A stretch of 64,000 nucleotides of DNA, taken from contig NC_134648.1 of assembly GCF_030463565.1 (NCBI RefSeq), forward strand, positions 46,996,346 through 47,060,345. The letters are read 5' to 3'. Every line of letters starts with the position of its first letter. The stretch's first letter is position 1. The position numbers were made by a program, and so were the translations under genes. This stretch comes from Pelecanus crispus. Lineage: Eukaryota > Chordata > Aves > Pelecaniformes > Pelecanidae. The notes below the pieces were generated by a model that saw nothing but the letters and a program-made list of their open reading frames with translations, was not told the DNA's origin and ran no database searches. This document shows positions 25,101-36,200 of this stretch, piece after piece.

Positions 25101-28100
25101 TCTAAGGTTGTAGTAGAACTAAGGAAACTGACATCTAAAGGCATATTCACTGTACAGGTATTTCTTTTACACACAAACTAATTGTCCTCTCATCTGTGCC
25201 AGAATTAACACTGAAGTATAAGAATATCCTAAAAAAATATTTAAGAGAAAAGAGAGCATCAGAAGTCACTTGTTCAAACACCATGCCTCAGCTACTGTTA
25301 CTTACAGTGTTTTTAGCAGTCATTTTTACTGCTGCAATAACAATTAGATTGGGGGGAAGATTTCTTCTGTTACAAAAAAGTTTACACGTCTGTATGGGAA
25401 ACTGTCAAGCAGGCCAATTTGTCTTGTATGGCATCCCTGTCAGGTAGAAGAAATACACTAGGAAAGCACGCTTGCCTTCTTTCTGACAGTTCTGTAGACA
25501 TCTCATACAGATACAGACCACTGTTGGAAACAGGATATTGGCTTTATGTGTGCTTTTGGACTAAATTTTTTTTCTTCCTTAGGCTTGTTATGCCAAGAAA
25601 AGTCTGGAAGATATTACAGCTTACTACTCAACTTAACTTTACATAGTAGACTTTAAAATTCCTTCAGCTTTAACATTACTTCCAAAAACCCAGCGTGAGC
25701 AACTTAGTTACGTTTATACTAAGAGGCATGGAACATACTTAGCCAGTTATGCCTCTACTGATTTATAGGACATCATAAAATATACTTTTTAAGAATAACG
25801 AAGAGCAATTATGGCTAGGATAAAATAACTGCAAAGTTAAACTGTGATTTGGCTTTGTTTTAATCACTCAGAGCCTGAACAAGCACAGAAATCACTGGCG
25901 GTCACAACATTTGGACAGCAATGTTACTATGGTGAGTACAATTCATAACAGTGCTGTGGGTTTTTTTCCCCAGTCATTAAATCTGTGGTTAATCTTGCTT
26001 TACAGTTTAACGCAATAACTTGTGAATATTATCAAGTCTTTTCTTCAGTGTCTTCAAGATAGCAATATTTCACAGTTTCCATTTATTTTTATTTACTTCA
26101 GCCAAAATCAGAGGATGAAGAAGGCTGGAAGAAGTTCTGCCTGGGTGAAAGAGTATACTCAGAAATAGATGCACTATCTGATAATGAAAATCTAGGAATT
26201 GATTACATAAAGGTGAGATCTAATTTTCAGCTGCTATTTTCAAGAATAACTGCCAGAAATAATCCTACTGTTCATTACCGCTTTGCGGTAAATAGAAAGT
26301 AGGCTCTCTGGTGAGCCCAGAAAGTCCCATTTTTCTTCCAAGTGGAAACCAAATGAAGCAGAGAACAAGTCTATCCCTTCGGTCAGAAAGTTAAAGAGTT
26401 CCTTCATCTCTTATCAGCTAAAGCACACTACTTTGTTGCTCACTGAACTGAACGGAAAGCTTTCTGCATAGCCTGCTTTAGTGTTTTGTTGAATGGTGAT
26501 ATGTGGTTCCTCTCCTCATACATGCTATCCTACAAACACGCCCTTCACTGCATCATTTTGAAAAAACAAAACTTTAACAAATGAAAGCAAGGTTCCTTGA
26601 TCCCAAATTTGACTGGACCTTATCTTGAACTTGCTTGAAGAATTTTTTTTTTTTTTTTAATAGATTTCAAAGCTCAGAATAGACTTTCAAATCACTACAA
26701 ATGTCTGAGCATCACTTTAAAATGTTAGTGTGTTCTAAATTAGAACAAAAATGTTTATGATAATATCTGCATTTTCCAACTTGATTTTTTTCAGGTGGGC
26801 TTTCCCCCCTTGCTAAGTATTGTAAGCAGAATGAATCAGGTAAGCCTATGTCTTAGAATTGCACAGTGACATTGCATAAATCATTATTTCTCATACTCTG
26901 TTGCCGAAATCTTATCTATTTTTCTGTGCTAGAGTAGGCAATTGTTTATTACAACTGCTATTCATTGTACACTTACAAAGAAGACATGTAATCATTCTCT
27001 CGCCTTCACCTACAAACAACTTTACTAGTGAATATTTATCAACACTAGTTTTAAGAGTATTCTGTCCTTGTAATTTCTCTATAGAACACTTAATGTTTGA
27101 ATTTTTGCTGAATGCCCCATTAGGTGCTTGACAATGTTTTTAAGATTTCTCATTTAGTGTTTTAAGTGCAGTCATTCAACTTGATTGTGAACTCTTATGT
27201 ACACTGCAAGGCTAAAAGAATCACACTTACCTTTCCTTTACTGCAATGTTTCCTACTAGTCACCTTTATACAGAAACAACCAGTCAGTGTGATGCCTCTT
27301 TCCTAATCTGTAGCTACTTACCCATAACTTTTTGTTAACACAGAAGATCACTTCTCTTACATACTCTTTCCAGGAACTGGTGCTTTAACGCTTACTTTAC
27401 CCTTATATGCAACTTCAACCTGGAATAAATACCGTATAGTATCACAGTGGAGTAGAAATACATAATGTGTATATTTTAACAAAACCAAAAAACCAAACCA
27501 CATTGCTTTTTATATCCTTCAGGGAGAAGGACAGCAAACAAAACATTGCAGGTAATGTATTGTCTCTTCTGTTCCTCTTTTGAAGGCAACAGTGACCAGT
27601 GTCTTAGAATACCTGATAAGCTGGTTTGGAGAGAAAAAATTTACTCCGGAACTGGTAATTTTTAATTTATTCTGACTACTTGCACATGAACGCATTAAAC
27701 AAGGGATAAATTGTTCCTAGTTTTCTATGACATTATTTTAGTTTCTAAAGAGTTCTCTAGATGCGTGTATCATATTCAGTTACTTTCAAAACTTTCTTGG
27801 TCAGATACTAAAATGAGTATTCACAGAACTTTTTAGAAGGCTAATTACAAAACATAACAGATGCAGTTTTGTCAAGTACTGCCAAAGCCCCCTCCCCTTT
27901 TTATCGCTCCCCACACTAACTTAAACCACAAGGTTAGGTGAGTATCAGTGCTGGGGAGAGAAGAGGGTCAGACTGCAGCACCTTTGGTTCTGACCAGTTC
28001 AAGCTGTCAGAGTGCTGCACCCTGTATTTACCAACACCTCCATTTTAGTTTGGAGATGCATGACAGTGTGCTGGCAAAGACACGTTCTTTCATGTGCAGC

Positions 28101-29736
28101 ACAGACCACAAACCTTAGCTGCATTAGTGTGGTGACAAATCAAACCTAGTAAGAATTTCTGATTGACAGGGTACATTAGCATGGAGCTTGGTCACAACTA
28201 GATTGACTAGCTATGTAATGGCATCATATCTACAAAAGACCTTCATGGATGCATCTCATTTCATTCAGTACCACAAAGCAAAACAGTAATGAAAAATTAC
28301 TTCCATAACACTAAATGCAGTTTCACTATTTTTGAGTCACTTAAAGGCCTTTCATGTTCTGTCCTTTTCTGTAGGACTGTTTTCTTTTTAACCAATATGC
28401 TGCAGAGAATGTGCACATTGACTTTTAGTTTATTCCCATAACGAAAGCTGCTAGACACTGCAATTAAATTAAGAAGTCAGACTGGTAGCAGAAGTTACAT
28501 TTATAAGAATGCGGGAGAAATCAGTGAAGTAAAATGCAAAGGACGTGTTTTCACAGTGGTGCAAATCTTAAAGCTGATCTAACAGCATTAATTCCATAAA
28601 GATCTGACTTGAAACATTCACTCTTCAGGAATGTTTTTCCACAGCTTGTGAAGTTAAAAACTAATAGCTGAGTAGTTATCTTTAGATATTACTAAAATAA
28701 TCCTTCCCTCAGACTTCAGTAATGTAAACTGTATTAATTTATATCTTGGCCAGTATTCAAAAAAAATATCGGGAAATCCAGGAGTACTGCTTACAAGAAG
28801 CTTATCTAGAGGCACAAAATTCTACTGTGTAGTGTCTAATTTGGCCTTCAAACTTTTCAATTTTGGCAGTAGCTCTTAAATGCAATTTTGTTTTGTGACC
28901 TACACTCCAGGCCTGCTCTTTATAACAAGAACTGCATGAAACTTCAAGGAAATGCTCATAATTAAAACTTTGTTATTTGAATCCACACAGGGTAGATGGC
29001 TTTATGCACTGTTGGCATGCCTTGAAAAACCTTTGCTACCTGAAGCTCACTCCCTTATTCGACAGCTGGCAAGACGATGCTCAGAAGTCAGAGTACTAGA
29101 GGTAAGATTTAATATAATATTGCGCAAAGGACTTGCTGAACTTAGTATATTATTAGAACGAGGATTTTTCAGTTCTTGAAGTCTTGGTAAGTAATTTTTC
29201 ACATCCTAAGTTTGCTTGAGAATGGAGGGAAGACTACAAGCACATAACATGGCACGTCACAGCTTTTCTGTTTGACAGGTAACAAAAGAACTGTTCTAAT
29301 ACTTATTTCTCTTCCAGGAGAACAAGAATGAAGAACAAATATCAGCTCTGAACTTGATAATCTGCTTAGTTAGCAGGTAATGCAACTTACATACCTAAAA
29401 CAGTGAAGTATGTCCAGAATAAATGTGTGACTACTCTTGACCTAACCTAGATTATTTTAAAACGGAAGTCAGGTAAAGTATCTTGGGCCTATGTAGCAAA
29501 TATACTTAGCTAAAAGGACTTAAGATAAACCTAAGAGTAAAGTAATCTTATTGGTTTCCTCAGATGAGCCCCCTGAACTGCAAAGCTATAATTATGATAG
29601 AAACACTAAAAGAAGAGCTAGAAAGCAAGGGGTCTGACAACTCAGAGCAAAGAAAGAAATATGTTGCATTGTATGTATTCCACTTCTCTCCACTAGGTAC
29701 TTCGATCAGCGTGACTTGGCTGATGAGCCTTCCTAG
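22070..29736 (+). CDS. GEMIN2: GEMIN2 (SIP1), SMN complex core component, complete, 263 aa
   Basis: GEMIN2 binds SMN and holds the Sm protein pentamer D1/D2/F/E/G during spliceosomal snRNP assembly in the cytoplasm (family knowledge). Ten coding exons: 22070-22191, 22825-22909, 24103-24192, 25872-25931, 26102-26212, 26795-26839, 27586-27654, 28991-29101, 29318-29376 and 29697-29736. All have GT-AG introns. The joined frame gives 263 residues that follow human GEMIN2 to its C-terminal [12 protein letters not shown]. Human is about 280 aa; the difference is an N-terminal extension missing here. ATG 22070 sits in a strong context (gcggccATGG), and no ATG is visible in the preceding ~200 bp. Exons 3-8 are all phase 0 at both ends, so they can be skipped in frame. 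The gene is convergent with TRAPPC6B. Confidence 0.97.
22825..22909 (+). CDS. GEMIN2: GEMIN2 exon 2 (residues 41-69)
   Basis: Acceptor tttgtag; encodes [19 protein letters not shown] to VNIS; donor TCA|gtaagt. Confidence 0.96.
24103..24192 (+). CDS. GEMIN2: GEMIN2 exon 3 (residues 70-99)
   Basis: A 90-bp phase-0 exon, [20 protein letters not shown] onward to AVRQ; donor CAG|gtacaa. Confidence 0.96.
25872..25931 (+). CDS. GEMIN2: GEMIN2 exon 4 (residues 100-119)
   Basis: A 60-bp phase-0 exon encoding [10 protein letters not shown] to SNVTM; donor ATG|gtgagt. Confidence 0.96.
26102..26212 (+). CDS. GEMIN2: GEMIN2 exon 5 (residues 120-156)
   Basis: A 111-bp phase-0 exon, [16 protein letters not shown] to IDYIK. 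The middle ([12 protein letters not shown]) diverges from human, as expected for a linker. Confidence 0.95.
26795..26839 (+). CDS. GEMIN2: GEMIN2 exon 6 (residues 157-171)
   Basis: A 45-bp micro-exon [15 protein letters not shown] between ttttttcag and gtaagc. Confidence 0.96.
27586..27654 (+). CDS. GEMIN2: GEMIN2 exon 7 (residues 172-194)
   Basis: A 69-bp phase-0 exon, [10 protein letters not shown] to FTPEL. The donor CTG|gtaatt lacks G at +5. Confidence 0.95.
28991..29101 (+). CDS. GEMIN2: GEMIN2 exon 8 (residues 195-231)
   Basis: A 111-bp phase-0 exon, [20 protein letters not shown] to EVRVLE. This is the most conserved part of the helical C-terminal domain. Confidence 0.96.
29318..29376 (+). 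CDS. GEMIN2: GEMIN2 exon 9 (residues 232-251)
   Basis: Encodes [19 protein letters not shown] and ends AG|gtaatg in phase 2, splitting Arg251. Confidence 0.95.
29697..29736 (+). CDS. GEMIN2: GEMIN2 exon 10, coding part (residues 251-263 and stop)
   Basis: Acceptor ctccactag, then [12 protein letters not shown] and TAG at 29734-29736. The 3'UTR follows. Confidence 0.96.
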
Positions 29737-30130
29737 ACTATTTTGAGGGTATCAACTATTTTGCATTGCCATAGTACAAACAGCATTATCAGAGGTAACA
29801 GCAAGACACTGCCCTGTTCAGACCTGAAGCACTATACAACCCCTTCAGAACACCCTGATGATGATGCATTTGGGACAACTCAGAATAACTTAAGCTGAGC
29901 TTTAGCATGAGGTTGTCAATGTCTCCGGTATCGTCATCACCATCATTGTAAAATGGTCATCATCATCATGAGTCTGGCATCATCTCTCAAGCTACTGTCT
30001 CTGTAAACTACATTATCAGTTAGAAATTTCTACCATCTGAGTAATCCTCTGGACACTGCTATTAGGTGAAGTCTGAGGTTCCGTTACAAATGATAGTTCT
30101 TTCTCTCACACCTATTGAGGGCTTTTTTTT

Positions 30131-30136
30131 AATAAA
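30131..30136 (+). terminator. GEMIN2: GEMIN2 candidate polyadenylation signal AATAAA
   Basis: An AATAAA hexamer 395 nt after the GEMIN2 stop. The intervening 3'UTR carries a short CAT/CATCAT-rich stretch around 29930-29990. Confidence 0.65.
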
Positions 30137-33076
30137 ACTGAAGCATTTTAAAGAGTGTTCTTAAAAATTGTGGCTTTTCTCATTCTTCATACCATTTAAC
30201 AGCAGCCTTGCTATAGGAATCTACACAACTAGGACTGAATGTGTTTTTTCAAGCTTTGCTTCCTGAGCTTAAGCACTGCTGAGCAGTTCCAACTACAGCC
30301 AGTAAGTTACTGAAACAATTATTTTAGTAAAACGTAAATGTCACTACTTCCTAAGTACTAATACTAATTTTTAGTAAACAGTTGCAGAAACCAGTGAAAG
30401 TTACACAGCTGTATTCAATGCTTTTAATAGAAGCATTTATTAAACAGAATGTACAAATTTATTTTCTCTATGTTATCTCGACAAATACATTAGCTCGCCT
30501 ATTTATGTATTTAACATGGAGTGCTTTGCCAAGAGTATCAGCATCTGCTTGGTACATACATGACTCCCTCTGGTTCTAATTCTCTTCAACAATTAAAAAT
30601 CCATGTTAAAGGAACAATGAATTCTGCTGACAGCAGCAAATTGATATACAGTATTAACTGACATCTGCTTTCTCTATATTGTAGAATTTAAGTCCCTCCC
30701 CTCACTATTAAAAATAATCATTAGCCACAACCAGTTACTGATAAACATTTAATATGTCTTTGAATGATTGGCACTTTTCCCTCTGGAATGGTAGTCTTAA
30801 CTGTCAAATGAAAAATCAAAAGTGAATTACAATAACTACTAGAGTTTTAATTCTGGAGATGCAAGTAACAATGATTCTGTGTATGTTGATACCAAATGTC
30901 TACCACACTGCAGATGCCCAAAATGTGATGACATTGAAAAGTCAATCTATTAGACATACAGTGGAAGTTATTTCTAGTCTCTTTAGTAACATTTCCAGCA
31001 CGTTGAAAGCAGGATGAGTTGGCAACTGAAGAACCCATGAAATGCAAGAATACTAGTTAGCTAATTCTCTAGCCCTACGATTTCAAACAAATCTGAGTTA
31101 AAGGTGAACAACCACAGCCCTCCCATGAACTAGCAGTATAAGAACCCAGCGTTTTCAGTCACTCAAACAGCTGACCCCTACTGAGTACCATACTACTGTA
31201 GTTACTTTCATCTTTGCTAGTTCTACAAACAGTGGGACAGCATTCTGCTAGTTTGAGTTCTGCTCTAGATGTTTCCTAGAACTGCCAAGTTACTCAGCTA
31301 CAACTAATGTGAGCTAGCATTCACAGTACCTGAAAAGATCAGAATTTGGTCACATCTTAAGCTCAAGTATAATAAACCCCTAGTTACCACATTTATAATC
31401 TATAGCTTGCCAGCTTGTAATAGCTATCTAGAAAAGGCTTGATCCATTACAAACGTCAGACCTTTCCTAGAGCTCAGGGAAGAACAGCTTCCACTGTTCT
31501 TGCCCACCATGCAACTGGACAACATACACTTCTCCCCACACAGATGGTAGTTACAACAAAGGTGCCATTTTACATGTTAGCTTTTCTAGTAAGCCTGTTA
31601 TTTACTGGTCTCAAAGCAGAAACTGAATCACTATCACAAGGCATTCTCACATGTGGTGGGTTGACCCTGGCTGGATGCCAGGTGCCCACCAAAGCTGCTC
31701 TATCACTCCCCTCCTCATCTGGACAGGAGAGAGAAAATATAACAAAAGGCTCGTGGGTCGAGATAAGGGCAGGGAGAGATCATGCACCAATTACCATCAT
31801 GAACACAGGGTCCTCCCCAGGCTGCAGGTGGATATCTGCTCCACCATGGACCTCCATGGGCTGCAGGGGCACAGCCTGCCTCACCACAGGCTTCACCATG
31901 GGCTGCAGGGGAATCTCTGCTCCAGCACCTGGAGCACCTCCTCCCCCTCCTGCTTCACTGACCTTGGTGTCTGCAAGGTTGTTTCCCTCACATATTCTCA
32001 CTCCTCTCTCCAGCTGCAGTTGTGGGGTTTTTTTCCTTGCTTCTTAAATAAGTTATCACAGAGGTGCTACCACTGTCGCTGATTGGCTCAGACTTGGCCA
32101 GCAGCGGGTCCATCTCGGAGCTGGCTGGCATTGTCTCTGTCAGACATAGGGGAAGCTTCTAGCAGCTTCTCACAGAAGCCACCCCTGTAGCCTCCCCACT
32201 ACCAAAACCTGGCCATGCAAACCCACTACATCACACTTCTGAATAAACACCGTAAGTTTCTACTGTGACTCGTTGGCAAGTATAAGGCCTGAACCTGCCA
32301 ACAGAAAAGTCTTACAGAAAAATTAATTAAAAGTTTTAACAAGATGTTTTCATGCTTACCTACAGCACAACATGTATTGTTATGCAATTCTTCTAACAAG
32401 TAGTATCTAGCAAACCCCAATGTCCTCAAGAGTCTCGGTGATGTCTTTATAGCTTCTTGCAGGCCTAATCATCTTCCTGCACACACTCATTACAGAAGTG
32501 AGTTGTAGCTAGCAATTAAAAACAATTACGTTAATACTGAGTTTATGCACAACAAGCTAAAACAAATTTCCTTCTTTGGCCAGCACAGATGACCTTAGCT
32601 ATAAAAGTATTCTGACACAAAAACCAGCTGCTAATTTTATGGAGGTAGGAGAAACTGTTTAACTATGTAGGAATAAGTTCTTGGTTCTACTGCCCCATAT
32701 CATTCCTACAAAGGAACTAAGCCTCCACTGAACATCCTTAACGAAGGCTGTTCATTCATGTGCTAATGCCTTCCTCAGAATAATACAAAAGCAATTGCTG
32801 CCTCACAGTTCAGAGTGAATAGGGAAAGGTAGCAGCTGGGAATTCATGTTAGGTGACACAAAACACATTAGTTTCTTATTCTAATTTAGTCTTGGTCAGG
32901 CTTTTACTCTGTTCTCAAAATGTGCCTCTGGTCTTCCACATGTGCTGTTTTGGTAATTGAAATATTTTGCTGAAAACTTTTCAGAAGATGTTTTTACCAC
33001 GTGGACATTAATACCTTGGTATAGAATAAATTTCATACCAAGATACAAGGATAGTGTTAAGTTATTTTGATGAACA
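30137..33076. other. Convergent interval between GEMIN2 and TRAPPC6B
   Basis: AT-rich sequence between two converging 3' ends, with one solo LTR at 31652-32230 and no recognisable gene. Further TTTATT motifs (minus-strand AATAAA) near 30436-30465 could serve a longer TRAPPC6B 3'UTR. Confidence 0.5.
31652..32230. mobile_element. Solo LTR with 5-bp target duplication TCACA
   Basis: Ends are TGTGGTGGG and CCCACTACA, a nine-base inverted pair with one mismatch and TG...CA termini. Flanks TCACA at 31647-31651 and 32231-32235 are identical. The start (gggttgaccctggctggatg) is a sequence I remember as common in neoavian and songbird genomes. The 202- and 143-codon frames here are chance frames in the GC-rich LTR. 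No internal retroviral genes remain. The orientation is not certain. Confidence 0.8.
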
Positions 33077-33082
33077 TTTATT
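33077..33082 (-). terminator. TRAPPC6B: TRAPPC6B candidate polyadenylation signal
   Basis: TTTATT on the plus strand (AATAAA on minus), about 120 nt after the stop codon. A longer 3'UTR ending further left cannot be excluded. Confidence 0.5.
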
Positions 33083-33202
33083 ATGTATTTTGGAATTGTG
33101 CTGCACACTGCTATAATTTACAAGCAACATACAAAGCTGAACCAAGATACTGAATCCGCACACAAAGGACTTTTAAGGTAGATACCCAGATTTGAATGTG
33201 CT

Positions 33203-33234
33203 CTACATCTTCTGTATCATCACCTGAAATTTAC
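33203..33234 (-). CDS. TRAPPC6B: TRAPPC6B exon 6, coding part (residues 149-158 and stop)
   Basis: Acceptor ttcttttgcag, then KFQVMIQKM and TAG. Confidence 0.95.
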
Positions 33235-36200
33235 CTGCAAAAGAAAAAGCAAAGTCAGATCAAAGTATCACCATTACAGTTATTTTTCCAAGTAATTATT
33301 TTCTTCTAATCATTTTGTTGAAAAAAAGGAACATTTCAATCCTATGTTTTAACTGTGAACATTATTTAAAAGCCATTATTTAAATTTCACATTTAACTCC
33401 AGCTGAACAGCTTTTTCTTTCTTTTATTTAAGTTGATCCATGTCCCACATCACAACAGTTCTGTCAGCTAAATTTAAAATTTGTGCAAAGTCTGTGGAAA
33501 TTTTTATATCCACCTTAAGCAGCTTGGGTAGTTACAATGGACTTCACTTACTAACTTCCTTAATGACTTCTGTGGAGAAAGGGCATGTATCTGGTGGTTT
33601 TTATCTTCACTTGTTCAAATAGCCTTCTGGATGTACATCCTCATGCATTTGATGCTTCCAAATGTAAATATAACTCTTTAGTTTTGCTTTCCACTCAGTA
33701 TCATAGAGGTTCACCCTCTGACAGTATTTTCTAAACACTAAAGCATTTAGTGACAAGCCATATCCTGAAGTTCATACCGACTCCTATGGCCCAACAGCTT
33801 CAAACCAATCCCACCTTGACAAATGCTTATACAGCGATGAAGTCAGTAAGGAAAGTTACCAAGTAAGCTAATTACTGAATACTCTGAAAACTACTTACAT
33901 GCAGGCATTGATGAAACTTCAGCTGTTACAATACTCTTTATTCCCAAATTCGATAGGCCTCCTCTGATTAGTCCACAGGTAAACGCTAAATACTAAACAT
34001 AAAGTTGCACTTTAAATAAGTGTCAAGGGTGAAGCTTGTTGCTAAAGATTGAAACTAAGTACTCAAGAACAAGACTTAACACTTGGCCAATATGAAACTA
34101 TGGAGGTTTTTTTACCATGCTTGAGAGACTTTGTCATGTCTCTAACAGATGAAAGCTCCGATATTTGGTACAGCAGAGCTCACAATACAGATTTCTCGTT
34201 TCTATTTCCATTAAACCTGTAGGAACTTAATATCCTTGAAACAAGTATTCCCAAGACATGGCTGAAATTAGCAACTGGTATTAAAGGCAACAAAGGAGAA
34301 ACAGGCCAAGATAGCATTCTTGCACAGGCCACATCTTAGAATACAAGGGCCTGCAGATATTTAGAGTATATGTTGCAAAGCAGAAGAAACATCTCACCAA
34401 ACACCAGAAAAAAATCCCAAGGACAGTAGCCTGCAACTTTGATGACTAAGAAGATCAAGAATTAAGAAACCATAAAATGGAACTGAATGCCTCATTTCTT
34501 ACATCCACCTGAACCAAAGTGCTTTATAAGAAGTGCTGCAGAGGCACTGATTTTACTTACCTAAACTATTACCTAACTCAGCATCTACACTCAAAACTAT
34601 TTTTAATTGGTAGATGATCTTTCTGAATGTTCATATGATCTCAGAAGCTTGTTCTAGGTAACAAATAGCATCTTCCAAATATGTTTTGGAAATTTTAAAA
34701 AAGCTTCTGAAAGCACATGCTTCCCAAAGAGAAAGAAAGAATTTGTGTGACAGTGGCAGATAGTGGCAGACCAGCTCCTACCATCAAGTAACTCAAACAT
34801 GACAACAGCAAGTTTCACAATGACCACGACCATTTCTTGAACCATAAATCAAATCCACTGTTGGGAAACAAGATACCTTTCTAAAAAGCACAGGTTTTAG
34901 AGACTAAACTTTAGCCGCCCTTTTGAAGAGTTTATATCCATTCAATCACATAGTTTAAAGTTATTATTAATCGATCAAGGTAATTCAAATCAAACTGGTA
35001 GATCCAAAGGATTAAAACTGAAGGGTACCTTTGGTGCATGTTCTAAATACTGCTTTCCTGCAGACATTTGTGTTAAGAGACGAAATTTATTGTCTTGAAG
35101 GACATAAATACCCTGGGTTAAAACAAAAAAAACAAAACAAAAAACGCTTTTTTAGTTGAATATGCAGTAACATGTAATCAACATTTTATGTGAAGGGATT
35201 TGATTTGTAGATACAATATAAAAGTTCTCAGCTTGAAAAATGAAATTTTAGATTAAGGCATATGTGATTTAAGTTTAAACTGTATTATTTACTCACATGA
35301 AATATCAAAACAAAAGAAAAGATACTTAATTGTGAGTTTACAACAAAACCCCTAGATAATAATATTAACCTTAAGTTAACGCTAAAAAATGTTTATTTAC
35401 ATTCTTCTTGGAAGTGTCCTTCCAGTGCTCAGAAACCATAGTTCCATATTAGAAAGTCTTTGTTAACGTATCAAATGCATGCAGATTTTTACATTAAAAT
35501 CTTATTCTTCAGTTGGTATGCAATTCACTATTCTTATTCTCAAATTCAGTGACAATTATCTTCTTTAATAGCAATACGGACAACAACACCCAGCAGATGA
35601 TCAAATTAAGGAGTCTAGTGTTTTCTACATTACAATTTTGTGCCGCATTTGATAAATTAAGTATGCATTTTAATAAATTAAGTATGAACACAGTCTAGCT
35701 TAATCTACACCTGTCATTTTAATTTCTTTGCTAACGACTGTGCTACTTTGGAACTTCATAACCCTTGAAATTAAGGTCACATATACAATTGAGACCTAAG
35801 CTCAGTACTGCAGCTTTCTTTGAATCCAAAAACAGATTTCTAAGGTAGTTATTATCTGTTAAAGTTATTATTTGATAAACAGCTCACTGAAAAATAAAAC
35901 CTATTTTATTTGGCACAATCCTCGTACAAATACTCTTTTTCCTACTTTGATACAACAGGAAAATGGCCATAAGAAAACCAAGCCATTCAAAAGGAAAAAG
36001 ATTTTTTCTACTCTAGTAAAATGGCTCCTTAAATTATTTTGATCTTGCTTTAAGAACTGTGGTTGTTGATATAGGAAAGGACACAGATACAACGCAATGG
36101 CATCAACATGCAAATTTGGGACGTTCTTCAGCTGTTTCTTATGCAAGTATGTTCAGTATAGGGCAACTAAGTGTCTCAACTGCGGAAAAGTGTAAATATT

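Noticed and set aside
31439-32082. Open frames of 202 and 143 codons
   Set aside because: They lie over the solo LTR and do not resemble a retroviral or cellular protein.
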